Shown here piece by piece: positions 40,333 to 49,102 of a stretch of 64,000 nt of DNA. The translations under genes and the position numbers were made by a program. Within the stretch, counting starts at the first letter, position 1. Each line of letters opens with the position of its first letter. The stretch lies in assembly GCA_023212725.1 (NCBI GenBank), contig JALBYF010000022.1, positions 62,001 through 126,000 of the forward strand, given 5' to 3'. The stretch is from Tranzscheliella williamsii (Eukaryota; Basidiomycota; Ustilaginomycetes; Ustilaginales; Ustilaginaceae). The notes under the pieces were generated by a model, which did not search any database, was not told the DNA's origin, and was given only the letters and a program-made list of their open reading frames with translations.

Positions 40333-43053
40333 TTAGGCTGCCGCCTTCTGTTTCTTTTTGAGCGGGCGAGCGTTGGGAGTATCCGGACCGCTGCGGCGCT
40401 TGAGCTTGTCGACGAGCGTCGAGATGTCGTCCTCGGTGGCGGTCGCGTCGCGGCGGGGGAAAGTCTTGGCGTGGGCGGTCTGATCGCCGTTGACGGCGTC
40501 GAGGCGCTTCCTGCGCTCGGCCATGATCTTTTCCATGGCCTTGGTCTTGCTGAAGCCGGGATGGGTCGGGTCGATGGCAAAGCGGTGGTCGTCCATGAGC
40601 GCGCCGAACCGCGCGTCTTTGGCATCCACTTCGAACGTGTCCTGCACCAGCGGAGCGCCTCGCCGCTCTTGGAACTCCTCTTCCTGCCGTTGCTTTTTCT
40701 TGGAAAGCTTGCGGAGCATCTTGGCCCGCTTCGCCTCTTTGCCGCTTTCCACCCGCACGATGTCCTTCATGTCAAAGTGCTGGCGTCCGTCCGCAGTCAC
40801 CTCGTCGTTGGTGTCTCCAATCACCGCGCTCAGCTCGGCCCGCGTTCGCGCCTGCTCCTCGGCTGAAACCGGCTCTGGCACCTTGGCCTTCTTGTCAGCC
40901 TTGGCAACCTTCTTGCTGCTCTTGCTTCTGCCGCTCGCCGGCCCGTCATCGCCAAATTCGGCAGCCAGAGCGGCCTCCATATCCATGTCATTGTCGCTGT
41001 TGAAGAAGGGGTCGTCGAACCCGGCGGCGTCGTTTCCGTGGATGGCTGCGCCATCGCCGCTGTCAGAGGCACCGCCCTTGTCATCGGCCTCGATCTCGCC
41101 ACGCTTGGCCTTCCGGCGCTCCTTTTTCTCCTTTTGCTTGCGCATATACTTTTCCAGCGTCGTCTCCTCGTCTCCTGCCTTTTTCTTGCCGCTGGCGCCC
41201 GCTTTTCGGCCGGCAGCCTCCGAAAGACCGGGTAAGAAGGTGATCTGCATATCTCCCTCTCCGTCATCGCCGTCGTGTCGCGGGTCGTCGAAGACGCCGC
41301 CGTTCCGCTTGCCACCTTTTCCGTCGAAGCCGGATCCGCCGTTGCTGCTCAATAGTGCGCGCAGCCTGTCCCTGCCAGTGTTGGCTTTTCCGTTGCCCGC
41401 ATCACTTGCCTCGTCCGGGTCAGACTCGGTGTCCGAGGCCAGGTAGGCGCGGAAATCGTCGTCTCGCAGCTGCTCCTTGCTCAGACCGCCGCGCGCGACC
41501 AGCTTGGTCAGCTTGGAACGCTCCGGGTCGTCCTGGTCCCAGGTCAGCTTGACGCGTGAGTGGCGCAGCGCGTCGGTCTTGAAGTCCACCCCCTTGTAGT
41601 TGGCCACATCCTCGGTGGCCTCATCGCGGAATTCAGTGTCGCGGCCGTCCTCGCCATCGGGGAACTCCATCCCGTCGGGCACAAAGCGAAGGTCAAAGAC
41701 GTTGGCCGTGCGCTCCATCTCGGTGCCGTCGATCTCGTTGTACACGTGCCGCGCCGTCTCCTTGCTGTCGAACGTCGCTACGGCGTAGTAGTATCGCAGA
41801 CGGTCCAGCTGGTACCTGCGAAGAGCCTCTTCGTCAAATTCGCCACCTTCGTCCACCTGGACAATGTTCTTGGTCGTCACCTCTTCTTCCTCTTCGCTTT
41901 CGCTCTCGCTCTCGCCACCGCGGCGCTTCTTGGAGCCTTTGAAGATCTCAGGAGGCGGTCCTTCGATGTCTTCTTTGGCCATCCGTTCCTTGCCGAAATC
42001 ACTTGGATAGACGCGGACGCTCAGCACCTTGCCTCGGACCTGAGCGATGGCCGGCACATTCTTGCCCGAGCTAGAAGCCCTGCGCGTCGCTTTCAGAGCA
42101 TCGGCCGCAGATACAGTGGCAAGTGGGGAGACTATACTGGTAAAGATCTTGTAGATGTCCTTGGCGCGGACGTGGTCCCAGTCCAGGTTGACTGCGGCTA
42201 GACGATGCGTGTCGTCGCCCGTAGGTACCTTCTGTGCTGCCGACTTTGTCCTCTTAGATGTCCTCTCCTTGCCCTTGCCCTTCGCCTTCAGTGTGCGGGA
42301 GGTGGAGGCCTCGTCTACGTCCGAGTCCGACTCGCCTTCGATTCCGCCCTCAGCAATCGCCCTCTGAGCCTCAGCGTCAAGCTGAGCATAGACGGCCTCG
42401 TCGACCTCTTCATCCAGGTCGATCTCGCCAATGTCGGAGCCCAAGCCGTCGTCGTCCTCATCGTTGTCGTCCTCGTACCGCGATGCTCGCGATAGCTGCT
42501 TCCTCCTTTCACGGTCCAGTACGCTGGACGGGCCGATCATGACGCCGTCCTCGTCGCTGTCTTCGTCGTCGCCGCTACTCGGGTCGCTGTCTTCGTCGTC
42601 GTCTGCCGAGGACTCTTCCTCGGAGCTCGACTGGAGATTGCCCTCTCCACGGGCGTAATCTACAGCGGCGGCATCTGCGTCGTCGTCATCGCTGTCGTCG
42701 TGCTCTTCTTCCGCCATGTCTGCGCCAGCGGCGGGTGATGCGGTGCTGCCGTCGCGGTGGTCGTCCAGCAGGCGGTAGAAGCGCTTCATCTGGTCGGCGT
42801 CGGACTGGCCAGGCTTGAGCTTGCGGCCGTAACGGTCGGTCTTGCGCGCGCTGCCGTCGCTCGCAAAGATGTCCTTGAAGCGCTCGTCGACGGCGATCTT
42901 GGTGTCGTCGCGTTTCGGCTTGAGGAAGCGCGGGTCGGTGTGCAGCCGCGCAAAGCGGGGATCCGTCGTCGTCGTTCCCGCGTGTACCGCACCTCCCCCC
43001 ACCACCTTCCCGCTGCCCCCCCGCGCACTACTGCTGCTCGTCGTCTTCACCAT
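40333..43053 (-). CDS. ESF1: Pre-rRNA processing protein ESF1
   Basis: 906 residues from ATG 43053 (the frame extends upstream to 43107 without better support). The N-terminal motif DPRFARLHTDPRFLKPKRDDTKIAVDERF marks ESF1. Then come long acidic tracts (DDSDDDDADAAA, SSEEESSADDDEDSD) and an RRM-like central domain at about 300-470 (LAAVNLDWDHVRAKDIYKIF, RYYYAVATFDSKETARHVYNEIDGTEMERT). A Lys/Glu-rich region follows, and the C-terminal NUC153 motif FGALMDDHRFAIDPTHPGF. The protein is nucleolar and needed for 18S rRNA processing in the small-subunit processome. A CACGTG site lies about 120 bp upstream (43172-43177). It converges on LSM5. Confidence 0.94.
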   Translation of the reverse strand: MVKTTSSSSARGGSGKVVGGGAVHAGTTTTDPRFARLHTDPRFLKPKRDDTKIAVDERFKDIFASDGSARKTDRYGRKLKPGQSDADQMKRFYRLLDDHRDGSTASPAAGADMAEEEHDDSDDDDADAAAVDYARGEGNLQSSSEEESSADDDEDSDPSSGDDEDSDEDGVMIGPSSVLDRERRKQLSRASRYEDDNDEDDDGLGSDIGEIDLDEEVDEAVYAQLDAEAQRAIAEGGIEGESDSDVDEASTSRTLKAKGKGKERTSKRTKSAAQKVPTGDDTHRLAAVNLDWDHVRAKDIYKIFTSIVSPLATVSAADALKATRRASSSGKNVPAIAQVRGKVLSVRVYPSDFGKERMAKEDIEGPPPEIFKGSKKRRGGESESESEEEEEVTTKNIVQVDEGGEFDEEALRRYQLDRLRYYYAVATFDSKETARHVYNEIDGTEMERTANVFDLRFVPDGMEFPDGEDGRDTEFRDEATEDVANYKGVDFKTDALRHSRVKLTWDQDDPERSKLTKLVARGGLSKEQLRDDDFRAYLASDTESDPDEASDAGNGKANTGRDRLRALLSSNGGSGFDGKGGKRNGGVFDDPRHDGDDGEGDMQITFLPGLSEAAGRKAGASGKKKAGDEETTLEKYMRKQKEKKERRKAKRGEIEADDKGGASDSGDGAAIHGNDAAGFDDPFFNSDNDMDMEAALAAEFGDDGPASGRSKSSKKVAKADKKAKVPEPVSAEEQARTRAELSAVIGDTNDEVTADGRQHFDMKDIVRVESGKEAKRAKMLRKLSKKKQRQEEEFQERRGAPLVQDTFEVDAKDARFGALMDDHRFAIDPTHPGFSKTKAMEKIMAERRKRLDAVNGDQTAHAKTFPRRDATATEDDISTLVDKLKRRSGPDTPNARPLKKKQKAAA

Positions 43054-43574
43054 CGCTTCAACCGTATCTGTTCGTGTGCCAGAGACAACGCTGCTAACCC
43101 TCCGCACCTACACAGAAAAGCAACCTGGCTTCGAACCCTGACCGCCCCAAGCTGCCGAAAAAATTCCCTGTCACGTGCAGCCATTTCGCCCGACTTCCGA
43201 GCTGTTCAGCCGCCGTAACAGATCAAATGACGCCGCCTCCAACTTTTCCGATTGGACAAGGACGTAAGCGCGGCGCTTCAGGCAAGTCATATAATTCGCC
43301 TAGAGGCACATTCTTGGTCATGGAACGGTTTCACGCGGACTCAGCTCTCAAGTGCGCAGGTGGCAAATCAGTTGAACCTAAGATATGCATATTGAGAAGC
43401 CGAGTTGAGAAATGTCTAAAGTGCCTAGAATGTACATGTGCGAACCAGGGTGACAAGGAAAACCAAGAGATGCGAGAAAACGAGTGGCGGGTGGAGCCGT
43501 AGTAGTGCGAGCTGGGGTAGCCTGAGGTGGATTGTGACTCGTGAAGGACCGGGCGCAGCGCTGGCGTTGCGGTC
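43054..43574. promoter_or_regulatory. ESF1 promoter with CACGTG box and BLUF-gene 3' end
   Basis: TCACGTGC at 43171-43178 is the same hexamer as in the BUD13/LSM5 promoter. The rest is AT-richer sequence with no supported gene; the short frame at 43227-43502 resembles nothing. Confidence 0.45.
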
Positions 43575-44414
43575 TTAGAGAGGCCCTGCCAGGAGCTTGT
43601 AGAAAGTGGTGACCAGCTTCTTCATGGGGAGAGACATGGTGGCCGGCAGCGCAAGCTTGGCGTTGCCGAATGCGTCGGGCCGATACTCGGCGTCGGTGTG
43701 GTCTCCGACTTTGAGGCCTACGTTCATCAGCTGGCTGAAACCGTGGTATGCCTCGTCATCGGCTTCGCTCGCACAATCGCCAGTGCGTGGCTGAGGAGGA
43801 CGGACCATGTCGAGATCGCGGAACGCCATATGCCATTGATCGAAGTCGCGCTTCTCAACCGGCCGACGAACAATCTTGATGATGCTAAAATGCCGCGGAT
43901 CTTGTTCGATGCGCGCATAGACACCGTCGACGGCGTCGGCAGGCCCTTCCAGGAACTGTGCAAAGCAGCCGTCGCGGTAGAGGAGCAGGCCGGTTATGTT
44001 CTTCTCAGCATTGATGTTACGGGAGACCGAAAGAATGTTCTTGATTTGGTCCATGGACATGTTCCGCGAACAAGCCGAGGAAGTATATACGAGCTGGATC
44101 AGATCTGTCTCCGGTTCCGCGGGGGTTAAGAGCGGCGGAATAGGAGAGTGGTATGCATCATATGATGAATCGCCAATCGCAGGTGGCGAAGAGTGCATTC
44201 GCTGTGGCGTCTGGGTGCTTCTGCCTGAGCCGCGAGACGCGGGGGCCCTTGTGAAGGATGCAGGTTGCCGCTGTCGGTCGCCAGGCTGGGTATATGTGCC
44301 GAAGCTTGAAAAGGTAGTTGTACGGGACAGAGAAGGTGGCGATTCGTGGTGAAACGTCGGCGTCCCTGCGGATAGCATTTCGGTCGATGCGAAGGACCGA
44401 TGAGAAGTCTTCAT
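43575..44414 (-). CDS. BLUF-domain blue-light sensor (short type)
   Basis: 279 residues from ATG 44414. The first 95 are Ser/Pro/Arg-rich. The BLUF domain (sensor of blue light using FAD) spans about 105-205 and keeps the photocycle residues at family spacing: Y110 in LVYTSSA, N135 in SRNINAEKNITGLLLY, Q153 in CFAQFLEGP, and W194/M196 in FDQWHMAF. RIEQDPRHFSIIKI is also typical. No output domain (EAL, cyclase) follows; the C-terminal 80 residues end with a helix-like MKKLVTTFYKLLAGPL. This is the short BLUF architecture that signals through a partner. Known BLUF proteins are mainly bacterial and euglenoid, with some fungal examples. Blue-light sensing here is inferred from the intact FAD-pocket residues. 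Confidence 0.88.
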   Translation of the reverse strand: MKTSHRSFASTEMLSAGTPTFHHESPPSLSRTTTFSSFGTYTQPGDRQRQPASFTRAPASRGSGRSTQTPQRMHSSPPAIGDSSYDAYHSPIPPLLTPAEPETDLIQLVYTSSACSRNMSMDQIKNILSVSRNINAEKNITGLLLYRDGCFAQFLEGPADAVDGVYARIEQDPRHFSIIKIVRRPVEKRDFDQWHMAFRDLDMVRPPQPRTGDCASEADDEAYHGFSQLMNVGLKVGDHTDAEYRPDAFGNAKLALPATMSLPMKKLVTTFYKLLAGPL

Positions 44415-45503
44415 CGCCGTCTCTTCGAGTCGAGGACAAAGAAGCTTGCGTTGTCTGATCAAACAGGACCCTATGGCCGATCGAGGACGCTCGCCAGAGT
44501 CACTCTCCGGAAGGAGTTGGAATACAAAAACGACGAGAGACCAGGAAGATGGGCGGCCGTAACCACTTTTCCTTTATATTGCCGTGCACAAGGAGATAAA
44601 GAGATAAGGACAGCTCGGTGGTGGTGACGATGTGCGGTTAAGGGGGCGGGATGCGATGGAACCCGGACACATAAGGTAGCGGAGAAGTAAGAGGGCCGAC
44701 TTGGCGTGGGGAAACGAAACTGTAGCTGCGAACGATGGCGGCTAGAATATACCGCTCATCATTGCGTACCATGGTACAGTCAGGGTCCACCGATCCGACG
44801 GGAAAGGAGCCGGAGCCCGGGCTTTGGACCAGACCGTATCAAGTGACGACGGGCTGCGATGCCACCGGACTTTGATGCAGGTTGTCACGGACTCACACCC
44901 ACACTGGCCGGGCGCCGTAGTGCAACACTTGCGATCCTTGGCTGATGGCTCTCTTTCAGCTACCAGTCACGAACCTGCTGGCCGACGCCAATAATAGAAC
45001 GGCGGAACCTCTAGAGAAGTTGTGACCATTGGCCATCGGTCAGCAGTAAGGCGGTGAGAGTATGGCGGCGATGGGAAACGCACATCGAGAAAAGCATTCA
45101 ATTGTGACTTACTCATGCATGCACCTCCGAATCGAAACACCGTAAAATGTGAACCCTTCTGAGATCCCGGCCGGGCCTTCCACTCCACTCTCTCATATCT
45201 ATGATTTGATAACCCCGATCTAATATAGCATAATGCTGCCAGGCCTAGGCACGGGCCCAAAAGTTGCTCTTGCAATGTAAATTGAGGATAGAATCAACCG
45301 TACGAATGATTCGCCCTTTGTTGTTAAGGGTTTAACACGGGCCACACGCACAGGCTCCCTGTGGGGACTTTGAAAGCTCAAGCTTTGTCTTGCACTGCCA
45401 ATCCCCACTCTCCGCTCCCCTTTCTACAACCCCTCTGATCGACAATCATCCGCAACCCTCAGAGCAAGACAAAGGCAACCAACCTCGGGCCTGGCTTTCC
45501 ACC
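44415..45503. other. Divergent promoter gap, BLUF gene and ATG3
   Basis: About 1.1 kb with no supported coding frame and no repeat seen. A CT-rich stretch just before 45504 fits the ATG3 leader. Confidence 0.4.
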
Positions 45504-46943
45504 ATGAACGCCCTACAAACCCATTTCTGGGCCGTAAGGGATTACCTGTCCCCGGTACTGAGGGAGTCGAAGTTCAAGGAGCACGGCAGAATCACGCCAG
45601 GTAAGTGTATTGCACGTTGCCAACTACATGCAGTGTGCTGACTATGCGCGATGTCTCTACGTGTCTGCTTCTGTATCTGCTTTCACTTCGAAACAGATGA
45701 GTTTGTAGCAGCTGGCGACTTCCTATCTTACAAGTTCCCTACGTGGCAGTGGTGTTCTGGAGATGCTACAAAAGCTCGGGAATACCTCCCCAAAGACAAG
45801 CAGTTTCTCGTCTCTTGTGGAGTTCCATCATTACGCCGCGTAAGTCAGATCGAAAAGGGGGCTGGGATCAAGGAAGACGAGGAAAGGTTGATGAGCTTCG
45901 GTGAGGCAGGTTCCGACGCCAAGGACGACGACCAGTGGGTAGCCACCCACTTCGACTCGGAGAACGGCGCCGGCTCACGCGGCGGAGAGATTGCGGACAT
46001 CCCAGACATTGGCGAAGATCAATTGGCACCTGATGACCAGCTTAGCGAAGGTCAACAGGACGACCTCGCGAACCGTGTAGCCGGCTTCAGCTTAGCCAGT
46101 GGCCAGCCGGAGGCGGTCCAGAAGTTGACGTCAGCGGAACCCCACGTCGGCGATATCGGCGATATTCCAGACATTCCCGACATGGATGACGAGACCGAAC
46201 ATCTAGGTGCGGGAGTAGAGGAGGAAGAGGATCCTGCGACGGCTGCCCCCGTCACTAGCACAGGTCCTGACGGCCAGGCCACTTCCGCATCCGACGGGAA
46301 GCTGCTTTCCGTTCGCAAATATGATTGCATCATCACGTACGACAAGTACTACCAGACGCCACGCATGTGGCTGGTAGGCTATGATGAGCATGGCGTGCCT
46401 CTCAAGCCGGCCCAGATCTTTGAAGACGTCTCGTCGGACTATGCCCAAAAGACGGTCACCATTGAGCCGTTCCCGCACGGACATGCAGGCCCGGACTCTT
46501 CCGCCGCCACATCCACCTCGGCCGCCGGCGTCGCCACCGCCAGCATCCATCCCTGCAAGCATGCGAGCGTGATGAAGAAGGTGATTGAGCGCATGAACGC
46601 TACCGTGGTGCAAGAGCAGAGGAAGGCGGCCGCCTTGTCTGGCGACGCGGCTGCACAGCCAGACAAGAAGAAGAAAAAGGGATGGAGCGTCACCAGCGCC
46701 GTCAAGCGCGTCGCTGGCGTCTCGTCGGCCCCGAAGGAGGCTGACCCGGCCTCCGCTGCGTCCACAGCAGGGTCAAGTACGCCCGGCGCCGCGCCGGATC
46801 CGCTCGCACAGGACGGACTCGCTCCCGAAGCGGAAAGCACAGACGTCGAGGGGCTGCGCGTCGATCAGTACATGATCATCTTCCTCAAGTTCATGGCCTC
46901 CATCGTCCCCGCCATTGAGATCGACGCTACCCAGGCTCTGTAG
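45504..46943 (+). CDS. ATG3: Autophagy E2-like enzyme ATG3
   Basis: Exons 45504-45600 and 45697-46943 (96-nt intron, CCAG|GTAAGT...ACAG|AT) give 447 residues. The start CCACCATGAACGC is strong. The N-terminus [21 protein letters not shown] is the amphipathic membrane-sensing helix, and [13 protein letters not shown] crosses the splice site. The flexible acidic loop (about 120-240, with IPDIPDMDD as the E1-interacting stretch) follows. Then come [22 protein letters not shown] and the catalytic HPC with C319. The C-terminus [15 protein letters not shown] matches. A 70-residue Lys/Ser/Ala-rich insert sits between the catalytic region and the C-terminus, so the protein is longer than yeast Atg3 (310). 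It conjugates Atg8 to phosphatidylethanolamine. Confidence 0.95.
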
Positions 46944-47128
46944 TCGATCCATTCCTTGTCTCGAGAGCTGCTGTAGAGTACATGTCATTGTCATTGTTCA
47001 CATCGTCCACCCATCGGCCCGTTTCTTGACCGTGTTTCTGCTTTGGCGATCTGGACCACCGCACGTAATGCTCGATGAGCTCGGCTGGGTGCGATGCATG
47101 GCGACGAGGGGCTTGGGGTGGGGGAGTC

Positions 47129-48981
47129 CTACTCCGTGTTGGCGGTTGGGGTTGCTGGGGTGGTTGGGGTTGCTGGGGTGGTGCGCGCGTGTGCGCGCTG
47201 TTCGCGCTTGCGGCGGCCGAGTTCGATCTGGGCTTGGATGTGGGCTTGCTTGTCGGGGCGGCGGGCGCGGGCGCGGTGGAGGCGGCCGCGCTCGTGGGTT
47301 GCGCGGTCGACGTGGCGGACGAGCACGGGCTGGAGCGGGTTCGCCGTGCACACCTCGCACGTGAAGAGCCGGTTCGCCTCCACCATAGCCCGCCCACTGC
47401 CTCCCGCCCCTACCGCGGGCGCGGCACGCGCGAGCGCCGTGTCCGCGCTCACCCCCCCATACAGCCACCTCCGCGCCGCCGCCGCATTCGACACCTCCCC
47501 TGCGTCCGCTAGCTCCTCCCCGCGCAGAAACCGCCCCGTCAGCTCGAGCGCAGGCCCCAACACGCGCCCCGCCCACTCCTCCCCCGCCGTCGCATCCAGC
47601 AGGTACAGCTCCACCTGCCCCCCACCTCCCCCCGCGTCCCACTCTTCCTGCACCCGCCGCACCTCCGGTATCAGCTTATTCTGCACCCACTTCAGCTGCG
47701 ACTTGGCGTACTGCCGCGTCGCCGCCTTCGTTTCCTCTACTGCCTTGTCGAACCATCCCCTACGCACCTGCTGGCTGGAAGCGCCGCCGTCGCCTTCCTT
47801 TACCAGACCCTCCAGCTTCTCCAAGTAGGCACTGAATTGGCGGTAGCCGATCGTTTGGAAGATGCCCGTCTGGAAGTTTTCCCGCTGCTCGCCGTCGGTA
47901 GAAGCGGAAATGGTTTCGTCGAGCATGCGCCGGGCGATCGCCCGCATCTCCTCGACCTCGTCCACTAGGCCGCGCTGCACCATCTCGTCGACACGCGTAT
48001 CCAGACGCTCTCGCAGCACTGGCGGATCGCACCAGAGCCAGAACATCAGCTTGCGGTACGAGCTGATACCCGGTCGCCTCGTCTCACGCTGTCGCCGCTC
48101 AGTATCCTCAACTGCATGCGACGGCCGCTGGGAGCGCGCGTCCTGCTCGGCGATCCAGTCCGAGTGCGGACGCCCGGTCTCCTTGTAGATGCGGATCGAG
48201 TTGGCTACCTTGCGACAGTCTCTGTAGTGCCAGCGAGCCGCCATGACCGGGTCGAGCTTGTGCAGCGTGGTCCAGAGCCGCATGGCCACGGCCCGGTCTC
48301 TGGTCGCCTGGGTGGTCAGTTCGTTCTTGGCGTCAGCTGCTACGGCCACCCTATCGAAAAGCTCCTTCTCATCGACTGAGAGCGTGGACAAGTCCAGGGT
48401 CGGCGTGTCTGAGGCGCCAGAGTCACCCTCCGCGCCGGTGTCTGACTGGCAGGCTGCCGACGTAACGAGGCGACCGGGAAAACAGAGGTGTTGAAGATAG
48501 TAGCCGGTGCCGCCGCAGACAATGGGGAGCGTATGCCGGCGGACCAGCGCTGCGGCGGTCTCATCAGCCGCCTCGCAGTAGCGGGTGACATCGTATTCGC
48601 TCTGCTTCTCACCCGGGTCAAGCACGGACAGGAGGTGGTGCGGGACACCCTGCATCTCATCCGTGGTTGCCTTGTTGGTGATAATGTCGAGGCCTTGGTA
48701 CAGCTGCATGCTGTCGCAGCTGATGACCTCGCCAGAAGTGTACTTTCCAAACGCGCCCGAAACCCCGCCTTCTCCCTTGCCGGAGCTCTTCGCAATCGCC
48801 AGCGCGATTTCGACCGAAAGCTTCGTCTTCCCTGTGCCCGTACTCCCAAAAATAGCTACCACGTCGCCATCCCCCTCGCTGTCCGTCGACCCTTCTCTTC
48901 CGCATGCAACCCTCTGATGCACTGTGCTACCTGACAAGACCGCAAGGCCAAGGTCCTATTGATTCCGCCGCCATCCAGCAT
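47129..48981 (-). CDS. MOD5: tRNA dimethylallyltransferase (MOD5/TRIT1 type)
   Basis: The main frame (47129-48934, about 600 codons) has P-loop AIFGSTGTGKT, SCDSMQLYQGLDI, GVPHHLLSVLDP and VCGGTGYYLQ, then the tRNA-binding region (YRKLMFWLWCDPP, QTIGYRQF), and a C-terminal matrin-type zinc finger (FTCEVC...HVDRATH). It transfers dimethylallyl to A37 of tRNAs reading UNN codons. The frame has no ATG before the P-loop, so a first exon is missing. A candidate is ATG 48981, reading MLDGGGINRTLALRSCQ, joined by a 56-nt GTAGCA...GCGAG intron. The donor is imperfect and the 5' end is uncertain. The C-terminus carries a TTPATP repeat encoded by an 18-bp tandem duplication. The start lies only about 120 bp from the upstream gene's stop. 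Confidence 0.85.
47144..47179. repeat. 18-bp tandem duplication with G-quadruplex pattern
   Basis: GGTTGGGGTTGCTGGGGT occurs twice (47144-47161 and 47162-47179). Four runs of four G at 47148-47178 with 5-base loops fit the classical quadruplex pattern on the plus strand, i.e. the template strand of MOD5. It encodes the TTPATP repeat at the MOD5 C-terminus. Confidence 0.85.
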
Positions 48982-49102
48982 AAACCGAATCACCATCCAC
49001 CAGCAGTAAAGTGCCGAACAACAAAATTGATTTTGCGCCGATGCACGGGAGTGGACAATGGAGAAAGAAGCAGAAGGAAGTAGCTGAGTCAACTCTTGCC
49101 GT

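Noticed and set aside
40490..41446. 318-codon plus-strand frame opposite ESF1
   Set aside because: Ser/Pro-rich antisense of Lys/Glu/Asp-rich coding sequence; typical shadow.
43083..43142. TTCGAA-containing sequence resembling a tRNA T-arm
   Set aside because: The flanking stem does not pair and no D-arm, anticodon arm or acceptor stem could be formed.
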